From assembly GCF_003334855.1 (NCBI RefSeq), contig NZ_QOWE01000009.1:62001-126000 (forward strand): a stretch of DNA of 64,000 nt. The letters run 5' to 3'. Origin of the DNA: Larkinella punicea (lineage in GTDB: Bacteria > Bacteroidota > Bacteroidia > Cytophagales > Spirosomataceae). Positions 24,674-32,936 of the stretch are shown here, piece after piece. Positions within the stretch are counted from its first letter, which is position 1, and each line of letters starts with the position of its first letter. The translations under genes and the position numbers were made by a program. The notes under the pieces are model-generated. The model did no database searches. It worked only from the letters and a program-made list of their open reading frames with translations, and was not told the origin of the DNA.

Positions 24674-25951
24674 ATGAAAAGAACATTTATCCGGACCATC
24701 TGTCTGGTTAGCGCACTGGCAGGCTTTCATCCGGTTTGGGCCACCAGCGACACGCCCGCATCTTCAACCCAAAAAAGCAAAACCGTCGAGCCTTCGGCGA
24801 TCAAACTACCGGCCGGTTTTTCGGCTTCCATCGTCGCAACCGACCTGTTGGCTGCCCGACACATGGCCGTCAGTAAAAACGGCGACATCTACGTCAAATT
24901 GGGAAAACTGAAAGATGGCAAAGGCATTTACCGGCTGCGGGATACCAACAAAGACGGCTTGATCGATGAACAAACCGGTTTTGGGGATTACCCTGGCACG
25001 GGCATTTTCATCAAAAACGATTACCTGTACGCATCGTCCAACAGTGGCGTTTACCGGTATCAGTTGAATGAAAAAGGTGAAGTGATGCAGCCGGATCAGC
25101 CGGAAAAAATTGTGGAAGGTCTGCGGTTGAAAGAACGCGATCAGTCCAAATCGATTGCGGTCGATAACCAGTCGATGATTTATGTCAACGTGGCCTCCGA
25201 CAACGATGCCTGCCGCGAAGCCGGAACCGGCAAAGGCCTAATGCCGTGCCCTTTGCTGGATTCAGCCGCCGGCATCTGGCAGTTCAAAACCAACCGGCTC
25301 AACCAGTCGTACAGCGATGGCGTCCGGTTTGCAACGGGTTTGAAAAACACCGTCGGCCTGGATTGGAACACCAAAACGAACTCGCTATTCGTCGTTCAGC
25401 ACGGTCGCGGCAAGTTCCATGATTTCTACCCGGAATATTATACGCCCAAACACAGCGCGGAACTGCCGGCCGAAACCATGTACGAAGTGAAAAAGGGATC
25501 GGATGGCGGCTGGCCGTATGTGTATTACGACCACATTCAGAAGAAGAAAATCCTGGCCCCCGAATACGGCGGGGATGGCAAAAAAACCGGTGGTGAAAAA
25601 GCCATGAACCCCGTGGTGGCCTTCCCGGCGCATTTGGCCCCGAACGGATTGTTGTTTTACACCGGCACGACGTTTCCCGAAAAATACCGCAATGGCGCTT
25701 TTGTCGCCTTCCACAGCCAGTCGGCGGAACTGCAAAAAGGCTATTTAGTCGCGTTTGTGCCGTTTAAAAACGGAAAACCGTCGGGAGCCTGGGAGGTTTT
25801 TGCCGACAATTTTGCCGGTATCGACTTAGCAAAACCAACCGGCCCCGTCCAACACCGCCCCTGCGGACTGGCACAGGGACCTGACGGGTCCCTCTATGTA
25901 TCTGACGATCTGGGCGGAACGATTTTCCGGATTGCGTATAAGAAGAAGTGA
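24674..25951 (+). CDS. Sorbosone dehydrogenase-like beta-propeller protein (PQQ-type)
   Basis: 425 residues with signal peptide MKRTFIRTICLVSALAGFHPVWA. The mature part starts IKLPAGFSASIVATDLLAARHMAVSKNGDIYVKL and continues with propeller blades (GTGIFIKNDYLYASSNSGVYRY, SIAVDNQSMIYVNVASDNDACR, GLDWNTKTNSLFVVQHGRG, RPCGLAQGPDGSLYVSDDLGGTIFRI), matching the glucose/sorbosone dehydrogenase family. Several members need PQQ; whether this one does cannot be judged. It would oxidise an aldose or related sugar in the periplasm. No accessory gene is adjacent. Confidence 0.85.
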   Translation: MKRTFIRTICLVSALAGFHPVWATSDTPASSTQKSKTVEPSAIKLPAGFSASIVATDLLAARHMAVSKNGDIYVKLGKLKDGKGIYRLRDTNKDGLIDEQTGFGDYPGTGIFIKNDYLYASSNSGVYRYQLNEKGEVMQPDQPEKIVEGLRLKERDQSKSIAVDNQSMIYVNVASDNDACREAGTGKGLMPCPLLDSAAGIWQFKTNRLNQSYSDGVRFATGLKNTVGLDWNTKTNSLFVVQHGRGKFHDFYPEYYTPKHSAELPAETMYEVKKGSDGGWPYVYYDHIQKKKILAPEYGGDGKKTGGEKAMNPVVAFPAHLAPNGLLFYTGTTFPEKYRNGAFVAFHSQSAELQKGYLVAFVPFKNGKPSGAWEVFADNFAGIDLAKPTGPVQHRPCGLAQGPDGSLYVSDDLGGTIFRIAYKKK

Positions 25952-25971
25952 CGGTTTTTTTTCGCTCGTTA

Positions 25972-26198
25972 TTCAGTGTTCATTATTCTAGGACTTTCGC
26001 TTTCTGCCCCTAAATCCCCTAAAGGCCGGGCGGCCGGAGCCGGACTTTTAGCATCCGGATTAAGCCGCGTCCAAGTCCCCTTTAGGGGATTTAGGGGCAG
26101 AAAGCGAAAGTGTGATATAATTATCAGACGTAAGTCCTATATTCATTATTCGATATTACAGGATCTTAAGATACTAATAATGAATAATGAACACTGAA
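25972..26198. repeat. Nested inverted repeats, copy A of the CCCCTAAAT element
   Basis: The inner repeat has 33-base arms (25993-26025 and 26079-26111) that match perfectly around a 53-base centre. Around it a second, 17-base perfect repeat occurs (25972-25988 with 26182-26198). The central 91 bases (26007-26097) are an inverted, diverged copy of the element at 27251-27341, with the middle 53 bases about 45 of 53 identical. It lies between the convergent sorbosone dehydrogenase and LLM genes. Confidence 0.95.
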
Positions 26199-26217
26199 AA
26201 ACGAATATAAAACCGTA

Positions 26218-27228
26218 TCAAACCGCCACAGTCTTTAACTCAAACACCTCCGCCAGCAGCCGATACGACTCCAGCCGCTCTTCAAATTCGGAGCCCACAT
26301 TGACCAGCATCAGCTCATCGACTTCGTATTGATCGGCATACCTCAGCAGTTGTTTTTTCACTTCTTCGGAATTACCCATGATCATCCGCTGCCGGTTGTG
26401 TTGAATGCGCGCTTCTTCACCCGGCGAATAGGCGACGGTTTTCAGATCGTTGTAGTCGAACGGGTCCACTTTGCCCCGGGTTTCGTATTGCAAAAACCGG
26501 TAGTCGATCATGGCCTGCTGACGGTGTACGGTTTCGGGGTCGTTGGAACAGAAGACGAAAAACGCGACGTTGGTCTGCGGTTCTTCCAGGTTCTCGGAAG
26601 GCTGAAACCGCGCCCGGTACTGCTGCATGGCTTCCGGCCCGCCGTGTGGATTGATAAAATGGGCGAACGAAAATCCCATGCCGAAATGTGCCGCCAGCAA
26701 GCCGCTGTGACCGCTGGAGCTTAACATCCACTGCTCCGGCACCGACGGCGGAATCGGCATCGCCCGCACCTTGGCCTGAACGCTGCCCGGCGCGTACCGA
26801 TCGTTTAAATAATTCTGTAAATCAAATAGTTGCTGCACCAGATCCTGTTCGCTGAAGGTGTTGGTCGGGTTCAGAATGCTGGCCGTAACGCGATCTCCGC
26901 CCGGTGCACGGCCCATGCCGAGGTCGATGCGGCCGGGGAAAAGCGTTTCCAGCATCCGGAAATTCTCGGCTATTTTCAACGCACTGTAATGCGGAATCAT
27001 CACCCCGCCCGACCCCACGCGGATGGATTGCGTTTGTCCGGCTATGTGGGCAATCAGGATTTCCGGCGTTGTGCCCGCCAGCGAGGTCACATTGTGGTGT
27101 TCGGATACCCAAAACCGGGTATACCCCAGTTCTTCCGTTAGCTGGGCGAGCGCCACGGTTTCCAGCAAGGCTTCCCGCGCGTTGCTGCCTTTGCGAATGG
27201 GCGACTGATCTAAAACACTTAACTTCAT
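26218..27228 (-). CDS. LLM-class flavin-dependent monooxygenase (luciferase-like)
   Basis: 336 residues. The sequence MKLSVLDQSPIRKGSNAREALLETVALAQLTEELGYTRFWVSEHHNVTSLAGTTPEILIAHIAGQTQSIRVGSGGVMIPHYSALKIAENFRMLETLFPGRIDLGMGRAPGGD is the typical alkanal monooxygenase-like TIM barrel, of the MsnO8 subgroup. It should bind FMN supplied by a separate reductase and oxidise a small substrate; none is indicated. The gene is flanked on each side by inverted copies of the same 91-base repeat, which makes the interval look like an element-bounded cassette or two independent insertions of a repeat. Confidence 0.9.
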   Translation of the reverse strand: MKLSVLDQSPIRKGSNAREALLETVALAQLTEELGYTRFWVSEHHNVTSLAGTTPEILIAHIAGQTQSIRVGSGGVMIPHYSALKIAENFRMLETLFPGRIDLGMGRAPGGDRVTASILNPTNTFSEQDLVQQLFDLQNYLNDRYAPGSVQAKVRAMPIPPSVPEQWMLSSSGHSGLLAAHFGMGFSFAHFINPHGGPEAMQQYRARFQPSENLEEPQTNVAFFVFCSNDPETVHRQQAMIDYRFLQYETRGKVDPFDYNDLKTVAYSPGEEARIQHNRQRMIMGNSEEVKKQLLRYADQYEVDELMLVNVGSEFEERLESYRLLAEVFELKTVAV

Positions 27229-27250
27229 TTCTACTTTGGATTATGCGTAA

Positions 27251-27341
27251 CCCCTAAATCCCCTAAAGGGGACTTGGACGCGGCATCTTCCAGATGCTAA
27301 AAGTCCGGCAGCGGCCGACCGTCCTTTAGGGGATTTAGGGG
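27251..27341. repeat. CCCCTAAAT element, copy B
   Basis: Perfect 19-base arms (CCCCTAAATCCCCTAAAGG, 27251-27269, and its complement 27323-27341) around a 53-base centre, in the opposite orientation to copy A. It lies upstream of the LLM gene and of the divergent alpha/beta hydrolase gene. Confidence 0.95.
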
Positions 27342-27357
27342 CAAAAAACAAGTTCTA

Positions 27358-27371
27358 TTGTTCTAGAACAA
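27358..27371. promoter_or_regulatory. Perfect palindrome TTGTTCTAGAACAA
   Basis: A 14-base perfect palindrome in the divergent gap between the LLM and alpha/beta hydrolase genes, directly beyond repeat copy B. The size and symmetry suit a dimeric repressor, but no regulator gene is adjacent. Confidence 0.35.
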
Positions 27372-27523
27372 CAAACGAACAAAAAAGGTGCCATTCCTGC
27401 TCTAAACCTTATCGAACCGGCAAGTGATGGAAACCGGATCGTGGTTTTGAGGAAACGGTCTTGCTTTTGCGAATGCATTCTGTTAAATCGACTGGCTATT
27501 CCTGTATCCCTTCCTGATCGATC

Positions 27524-28624
27524 ATGAAATCCATCCTGCTGTTTGCCTTTTTCGGCTTTACGCTGAACGCCTTCGCCCAATCTTCATCGCAGGCCCGCGT
27601 CGATACCGGCACCATTGCCGGTGCCCGATACCGGATTGATTTCCCTGCCAATTGGGGCCAGACCGGTTCGCCCAAACGGTTGCTGATGTATGCCCACGGC
27701 TACGAAACGATCGGCAACAAACGAGGCAATCTGAGTGGCGGATGGATGGCTCCTTTCCTGAAAAAAGGTTTTGCTGTAGCCCAGTCGGCCTACCGGCGGC
27801 AGGGCTGGGCGGTGTTGGAAGGGGTAGACGATACGGAAGCCCTGCGGCAACACTTTGTGAAGAAATACGGCCAGCCCGACAGTACGTTCGTTACCGGCCA
27901 TTCCATGGGTGGCATGATCACGCTGGCAACCATCGAAAAATTCCCGCAGCATTACCAGGGTGCCCTGCCCTTTTGCCCCATCTCCGGCCATTTATACCAA
28001 TCGTTGCAGAAACACCTTTTTGCGGTTCTGGTCACCTTCGACGGCCTTTTTCCCAACACGCTGGCATTGGAAAAGCTGGCCAATGGAACCGCAACCCCCA
28101 CCGACGGAGACGTAATTAAGCACAAACTGGAAGCCGATTCGCTCACCGGCCAGCAATTCGCCCGTCGGTTTTCTATCAAATACAAAGACCTGCCGGGTGT
28201 CCTCTGGTTTTTTCAGGAAATCTACCGCGACATCAGCCAGCAGGCGGGTGGCAATCCATTCGACAATACGAATCTGCTGTACAGCGGTTTTCCGGACGAC
28301 GCGCTCGTCAACCGCCAGGCCCCCCGGCTGGCCGCCCAGCCCAAATCCCGGACATTTCTGGGGCCTTACACCACGTTTAGCGGCAAAATCAGCGCCCCGG
28401 TTTTGCTGGTTCACACGACCTACGATGAGTTGATTCCGCCCGAAGAAGCCACGGCCTACGACGCCATTGCCCGACAAGCGGGCAACGATAAGCTTTTTGT
28501 TATGAAATTCACCGACGGACAGGGCCATTGCAAATTCACACCCGGCCAGACCGAAGCGGTTTTCGATCAACTGCGAAACTGGGCGAAAGCGGGGCAACGG
28601 CCGGTGGCGGGGGAAGTGAAGTGA
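27524..28624 (+). CDS. Secreted alpha/beta hydrolase
   Basis: 366 residues. Signal peptide MKSILLFAFFGFTLNAFAQ, then an alpha/beta-hydrolase fold: oxyanion region LLMYAHGYE, nucleophile elbow FVTGHSMGGMITLATIEKF (Ser of GHSMGG), acid in a late loop (LVHTTYDELIPP) and His in GQGHCKF. The closest look is that of the prolyl oligopeptidase/feruloyl-esterase-like secreted hydrolases. Substrate unknown. It stands alone, divergent from the LLM gene. Confidence 0.85.
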   Translation: MKSILLFAFFGFTLNAFAQSSSQARVDTGTIAGARYRIDFPANWGQTGSPKRLLMYAHGYETIGNKRGNLSGGWMAPFLKKGFAVAQSAYRRQGWAVLEGVDDTEALRQHFVKKYGQPDSTFVTGHSMGGMITLATIEKFPQHYQGALPFCPISGHLYQSLQKHLFAVLVTFDGLFPNTLALEKLANGTATPTDGDVIKHKLEADSLTGQQFARRFSIKYKDLPGVLWFFQEIYRDISQQAGGNPFDNTNLLYSGFPDDALVNRQAPRLAAQPKSRTFLGPYTTFSGKISAPVLLVHTTYDELIPPEEATAYDAIARQAGNDKLFVMKFTDGQGHCKFTPGQTEAVFDQLRNWAKAGQRPVAGEVK

Positions 28625-28699
28625 GTCTGGTAGCGTCAAATAGGGCCGCTATTTCACAAAATCTGCGGAAATAGTCATCAAAAAAACATAAATTCGTAC

Positions 28700-28861
28700 A
28701 TGAAACGAGCTACAAAAAAGGCAAATACGTCGGAAATTCGGGCTGACATTCTGAAATCAGCCTTAGCTTCTTTTCGAATCGAGAAAATACATATCTCGCT
28801 TGAGCAAGCTACTGCCACAATGCGGAAGATCGAAACTACGCTGGCAAAATCGCCCCGATAA
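28700..28861 (+). CDS. Small protein, possible Fic antitoxin
   Basis: 53 residues: MKRATKKANTSEIRADILKSALASFRIEKIHISLEQATATMRKIETTLAKSPR. The segment SFRIEK fits the S-x-x-x-E core of the inhibition helix that blocks the ATP site of Fic proteins (consensus (S/T)xxxE(G/N)), although the sixth residue is Lys. It faces the Fic gene and their 3' ends overlap by 26 bases, whereas Fic antitoxin genes normally sit upstream on the same strand. Assignment is inference from the motif and the neighbour. Confidence 0.45.
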   Translation: MKRATKKANTSEIRADILKSALASFRIEKIHISLEQATATMRKIETTLAKSPR

Positions 28862-29438
28862 TGCGTTTCATAGGTTCATAATGATGACCGGAAGCTTGCT
28901 GAACGGCATGAATGTAGTTAGTAAACGAAATTTCAGCCCCTTCGTTTGGTTCAATTTTCCCCCACTGCAATACGTTCAAACCCTGCTTTCAGCACATCAG
29001 ATTTGCCAGTAAGCGTGCAGTTCGGCCATTTCCCTCCCGAAATAGATGAATGAATAGAAATTCTGCATGAACGACAGCCAGATCATGAATTAGATGTCCG
29101 GTATCTGAATACTGATTAGGCAATATTTTCAAAATATCTGCTTCAAATGACGGCATCGTGTTGGGCAAAAAATGGGCAGCAGCAAATACAAATCCACCTT
29201 TTGAAAGATTAACATCGCGCCATTTGCCCACAAATCCGTATAAATGTCTCAAAGCTTGTTTGTGGATTTTCTGAATATACTGGCTGGTGAATCGGGTTCG
29301 ATTTGTTAACTGTCCGCTCAATACAATTTCTGCTTTCAAAAATCCTTCAAATTCTGCCAGTCCAATTTCTTCGGCCTACCTTAAGCCCAGCAGATTGGGT
29401 AGCCGTTCATTTTGATCATATGGAGTTTGGTATTTCAT
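28836..29438 (-). pseudogene. Fic-domain gene with two in-frame stop codons
   Basis: From ATG 29438 the reading frame continues uninterrupted to a TAG at 28836-28838 (200 codons) except for TAG at codon 21 (29376-29378) and TGA at codon 150 (28989-28991). Ignoring these, it gives a complete Fic protein: MKYQTPYDQNERLPNLLGLR, AEEIGLAEFEGFLKAEIVLSGQLTNRTRFTSQYIQKIHKQALRHLYGF, then the catalytic motif HLFREGNGRTARLLANLM and a C-terminal FTNYIHAVQ region. The catalytic loop shows HLF where HPF is usual. Fic proteins transfer AMP or other groups to a target protein. Two point mutations in an otherwise clean frame mean a recently inactivated gene. Confidence 0.88.
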
Positions 29439-29578
29439 TCAGTAAAGCTAGTTACACTTTCATGAAAGCTTTGCTGTGAAAATAGACATTTTAATCTTCT
29501 AATGCCTTTATTTCCTTCAAGAGTGTTTCCCACCCATTCCCTCAATAACCCAACAAAAACAACTTTTCAAACAAAAAA

Positions 29579-29612
29579 ACTAATACATTAGTTGTAAAAC
29601 TAAAATATTAGT
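29579..29612. promoter_or_regulatory. Pair of BlaI-type operators
   Basis: ACTAATACATTAGT (29579-29592) and ACTAAAATATTAGT (29599-29612) are palindromes sharing the half-site ACTAA/TTAGT. Their centres are 20 bases apart, two helical turns, as expected for two repressor dimers on one face. The second lies between the -33 and -7 boxes of the operon. Confidence 0.8.
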
Positions 29613-29622
29613 CATACGTTTG
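29592..29622 (+). promoter_or_regulatory. Bacteroidota promoter of the BlaI operon
   Basis: TTG (29592-29594), 20 bases, then TACGTTTG (29615-29622), matching the TTG-N19-21-TAnnTTTG consensus of Bacteroidota. Predicted start about 29629, about 23 bases before the BlaI ATG. The second operator covers the spacer. Confidence 0.7.
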
Positions 29623-29651
29623 ATTTAAGATTGTAATCAACCTGATGTCGT

Positions 29652-30038
29652 ATGCAAGTTCGCGAATTGACCAATGCCGAGGAAGAAATCATGAAGGTGT
29701 TGTGGAAACTGGAAAAAGGGTTTGTCAAGGATGTTCTGGCCGAACTCCCGGAGTCGCTCCCGACCCGGGCCAAACCCGCCTACAACACCGTCTCGACCAT
29801 CATCCGCATTCTCGAAAAAAAGGGACTGGTGGGCTACCGGGCCTACGGCAAAACGCACGAATACTATCCGCTGATCACGGAAGAGGAGTACAAACGCTTC
29901 GAAATGGAGCAGCTCATGTCCGGTTATTTCGACAATTCGCTGAAAAAGCTGGTGTCGTTTTTTGTCAAAGACCGCAACCTGAGCCTGAAAGAAGCCAACG
30001 AAATTATTGAACTTCTAAACCGCCAAAAAGACTCATGA
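29652..30038 (+). CDS. BlaI/MecI/CopY-family transcriptional repressor
   Basis: 128 residues, full length. N-terminal winged helix-turn-helix: ELTNAEEEIMKVLWKLEKGFVKDVLAELPE, NTVSTIIRILEKKGLVGYRAYGKTHEYYP. The C-terminal helix (LVSFFVKDRNLSLKEANEIIELLN) dimerises. Such repressors block a small operon until a membrane peptidase of the BlaR1 type triggers their cleavage. The last four bases overlap the BlaR1-like gene (30035-30038). The operator pair upstream suggests autoregulation. Confidence 0.92.
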   Translation: MQVRELTNAEEEIMKVLWKLEKGFVKDVLAELPESLPTRAKPAYNTVSTIIRILEKKGLVGYRAYGKTHEYYPLITEEEYKRFEMEQLMSGYFDNSLKKLVSFFVKDRNLSLKEANEIIELLNRQKDS

Positions 30039-32014
30039 ACGCGGCCCTCGAATACCTGCTGAAAGCCAATCTGTTTCTCGTATTGTTTTACGCCTGTTAC
30101 TGGATCTGGCTCCGAAAACATACCTTTTTCCGGCTCAACCGGGCCTATCTGATTGTCTCGGTGCTGCTCTCGCTCACCCTGCCGCTGGTGGAATTGCCCG
30201 CCGACGCGGCCGAAACCCTTCCCGTTCCGGTGGTCGCGTTTTCGCTGCCGGTCGTTATTCAAACGGCGGAACAGCCGACCGGGCCGGATTGGGAAACCAT
30301 CGCCTATTGGGTATACGGTCTGGTTGCCGGGGCGCTGTTTCTGCGGTTGCTGGTGCAGATAACGGGCGTGGGGCGGCTGATCAAACGCTCGGAACGGCAC
30401 GATCTGGACGATTACACGCTGGTGCTGCCCGCCGATGAGCGCGTTCCAACGTTCTCGTTCTTCCGGTATCTGGTGCTGTGTCGCCGGGATGCGCAAACGG
30501 CCAACACGCCGATTGTCGCCCACGAACTGGTTCACATCCGCCAGGGACACAGTTTCGACGTGTTGTTGCTGGAAGTGGTCCAGCTTTTCTTCTGGATAAA
30601 TCCGGTTTTGATTCTATATAAACAGGCGATTCAGCAAGTCCACGAGTTTCTGGCCGACGCACAGGCGGAAGACAAACACGAATACGCCACCTTCCTGATC
30701 AGCTATGCGTTTGGCGTTCAGCCCAATACGTTGACCAACGGTTTTTTCAAACCGTCGCTGCTCAAAGAACGCATCAAAATGCTGCAACGCCGGGCTACCA
30801 GTCACTGGGCGCTGGGGAAATACATGCTGGTGTTGCCGCTCCTGCTGGGTTTACTGGCGATGACGGCCGCCCGCGAACAACTTACGGAACTGGTGACCCC
30901 GGTTTCGGACGAAAAAGGAACGGTTTCGGGAAAAGTTATCGATAGCGATGGACAGCCGCTGCCGGGTGCGACGCTCATCGTCCGCAACACGACGAGTGGT
31001 GCGCAAACCGACATACAGGGCCGCTACGAGTTGAAGAATGTTCCGTCTGACGCCAAAATCGTGGCCAGTTTTGTCGGCTATGTATCGCAGGAGAAGGATG
31101 TAGCCGGCAAAAAGACGCTTGATTTTAAACTGGTTCCTAAAGTCGATTCGCTGGCCCGCATTGTGGTTGTCGGTTATGCCTCACAACCCAAGTCAACAAA
31201 CACGACAACGGCCCCGCCGACCACTAATACCGCGAGAGACGGAGCCTTTACAAATATTGAACAAATGCCGGAATTTCCGGGCGGAAACAAGGCCCTGGGC
31301 CAGTATTTAGCCGAAAACCTGCGGTATCCGTCGGATGCTCAACGAAACAATACGGACGGGACGGTTTTTGTTCAATTCACCATTGGAAAGAACGGATCCA
31401 TTTATGGGATTCGCGTGAAAAAAGGGGTTGGAGATGGATGCGACGAAGAAGCCGTACGCATCGTAGGGAAAATGCCATCGTGGAAACCAGGCCTGCAAAA
31501 CGGCCGACCCGTTGCGGTTCAATACATTTTGCCCATTCAATTTATCCTGGAAGGCAAAGAAGACAAGCGAAGTGGTCAGGTGATAGACAGCAAACCCAAT
31601 GCTCCAAATGTCATCCTCAGGGGTTCGGTCGTTTCGGATCCGGATAAAAAACCGCTGATTTTTGTTGACGGGGAACCCCGGACTGCTTCTGCACTAAAAC
31701 CAGAGCCTTTGTCAGACGTAAATCCGAATGACATCCATTCTATTAATGTCCTGAAAGGAGAATCGGCTACCACCTTGTATGGCGATGAAGGTAAAAATGG
31801 GGTAATTCAGGTGAAAACCAGACAAGGCGCAATCGGCGAACAGATTCAGCAGGCTGGCCGGATCGATTACGACGGAAAACCGCCGGTTTATATGCTGGAC
31901 GACAAAACGATCACACGGGAAGAATTTCAGAAACTGAACCCCAAGAATCTGAAAAGTGTCGAGGTTGATCACACCAAACCAGCCTATACCATCAAAGCCA
32001 CTACCAAAAACTAA
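30035..32014 (+). CDS. BlaR1-like M56 membrane peptidase fused to CarboxypepD-reg and TonB C-terminal domains
   Basis: 659 residues. N-terminal M56 part with four membrane helices (about residues 8-26, 37-53, 95-112 and 275-292) and the zinc site VAHELVHIRQGH (163-167) plus HEFLAD (203-208). Next comes a carboxypeptidase-regulatory-like domain (VSGKVIDSDGQPLPGATLIVRNTTSGAQTDIQGRYELKNVPSDAKIVASFVGY), a TonB C-terminal domain (GGNKALGQYLAENLRYP, GTVFVQFTIGKNGSIYG, MPSWKPGLQNGRPVAVQYILPIQFIL), and a segment resembling the plug of TonB-dependent receptors (DIHSINVLKGESATTLYGDEGKNGVIQVKT). It lacks the penicillin-binding sensor domain of classical BlaR1. It probably senses an envelope event and cleaves BlaI. 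Confidence 0.9.
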   Translation: MNAALEYLLKANLFLVLFYACYWIWLRKHTFFRLNRAYLIVSVLLSLTLPLVELPADAAETLPVPVVAFSLPVVIQTAEQPTGPDWETIAYWVYGLVAGALFLRLLVQITGVGRLIKRSERHDLDDYTLVLPADERVPTFSFFRYLVLCRRDAQTANTPIVAHELVHIRQGHSFDVLLLEVVQLFFWINPVLILYKQAIQQVHEFLADAQAEDKHEYATFLISYAFGVQPNTLTNGFFKPSLLKERIKMLQRRATSHWALGKYMLVLPLLLGLLAMTAAREQLTELVTPVSDEKGTVSGKVIDSDGQPLPGATLIVRNTTSGAQTDIQGRYELKNVPSDAKIVASFVGYVSQEKDVAGKKTLDFKLVPKVDSLARIVVVGYASQPKSTNTTTAPPTTNTARDGAFTNIEQMPEFPGGNKALGQYLAENLRYPSDAQRNNTDGTVFVQFTIGKNGSIYGIRVKKGVGDGCDEEAVRIVGKMPSWKPGLQNGRPVAVQYILPIQFILEGKEDKRSGQVIDSKPNAPNVILRGSVVSDPDKKPLIFVDGEPRTASALKPEPLSDVNPNDIHSINVLKGESATTLYGDEGKNGVIQVKTRQGAIGEQIQQAGRIDYDGKPPVYMLDDKTITREEFQKLNPKNLKSVEVDHTKPAYTIKATTKN

Positions 32015-32021
32015 ACCCGTT

Positions 32022-32933
32022 ATGAAGCTTTCCAAAACCGTCTCGGCCCGGCTCCGCTTCTGCCAGCGCCGGATGGACAACCGACTCATTGCCTACACGT
32101 TCGGGCCGAAACCGTCGGCTTTTGTAACGCCTTTCTTCCAATCTTCCACCTTAAAACAACGCATTCTGATGCTCCAGAAATCCGAAACCAACCGCTGGGC
32201 AATCGTCAAATACGGCTTTGTGGCCCTATTCACCTTTTCTCTCTTCCTATTCGTGGCGGCTTGCGAAGACCGCGCGAAGCAGGATGTTGTCAATAACAAA
32301 GAAATAACCGTTTCCGGTCAGATTTTTGCTAGTGACGGAATACCCATTCCGGGTGCCAACATTGTTTTGAATGGCGTCCAAAGGGGCACAACAACCGATG
32401 CAAAGGGCCGCTATACAATCACGGTGCCCGCCAATGGAACCTTACTGATTAGCTTCGCCGGACATAAAAGCCAGGAAATTGCGGTCGGCGGAAAAACCGT
32501 TGTGAATGCCCGGCTGGCGGAAGGTTCTGACGGAACAGCGGGGCGGTTTTCGGGCCAGACCACAGACCCCAATCGCCCCGCTGAAAAACTGACAGCGGAG
32601 CAGGATAAAGAGGGTATTTTCACCGTCGTTGAGAAGAATCCTGAATTTCCGGGCGGCATGCAGGCGTTGAGTGATTTTATCGCTAAAAACATGCAGTATC
32701 CCGAAGCCGCCCGGAGGGCGCATGTCAGTGGGAAAGTATTTGTCCGGTTTGTCATCAACACGGATGGCAGTTTCCAGGACGTTCAAATCCTGAAAGGCAT
32801 TGGCTTTGGTGCCGATGAAGAAACCATTCGGATCATCAAAGCCATGCCCCGCTGGAAACCGGGGACGCAGGATGGAAAACCGGTGCGGGTTCGGTATAAT
32901 CTGCCGATTAAATTTGACTTGGAAAATCAATAA
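32022..32933 (+). CDS. Truncated BlaR1-like protein retaining CarboxypepD-reg and TonB domains
   Basis: 303 residues from ATG 32022, seven bases after the previous stop. The N-terminus LIAYTFGPKPSAFVTPFFQSSTLKQRILMLQKSETNRWAIVKYGFVALFTFSLFLFVAACED aligns with the part of the upstream BlaR1-like protein that follows its zinc site (LISYAFGVQPNTLTNGFFKPSLLKERIKMLQRRATSHWALGKYMLVL). Everything upstream, including the peptidase domain and three membrane helices, is missing. It then has a carboxypeptidase-regulatory domain and a TonB C-terminal domain (GGMQALSDFIAKNMQYPEAARRAHVSGKVFVRF). This looks like a 3' remnant of a duplicated BlaR1 gene kept as a TonB-family protein. Confidence 0.8.
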   Translation: MKLSKTVSARLRFCQRRMDNRLIAYTFGPKPSAFVTPFFQSSTLKQRILMLQKSETNRWAIVKYGFVALFTFSLFLFVAACEDRAKQDVVNNKEITVSGQIFASDGIPIPGANIVLNGVQRGTTTDAKGRYTITVPANGTLLISFAGHKSQEIAVGGKTVVNARLAEGSDGTAGRFSGQTTDPNRPAEKLTAEQDKEGIFTVVEKNPEFPGGMQALSDFIAKNMQYPEAARRAHVSGKVFVRFVINTDGSFQDVQILKGIGFGADEETIRIIKAMPRWKPGTQDGKPVRVRYNLPIKFDLENQ

Positions 32934-32936
32934 AGC

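Noticed and set aside
29376-29378. Amber codon read as an amino acid in the Fic gene (suppression)
   Set aside because: A second stop of another type (TGA) is present and no suppressor or recoding signal is visible; two mutations are simpler.
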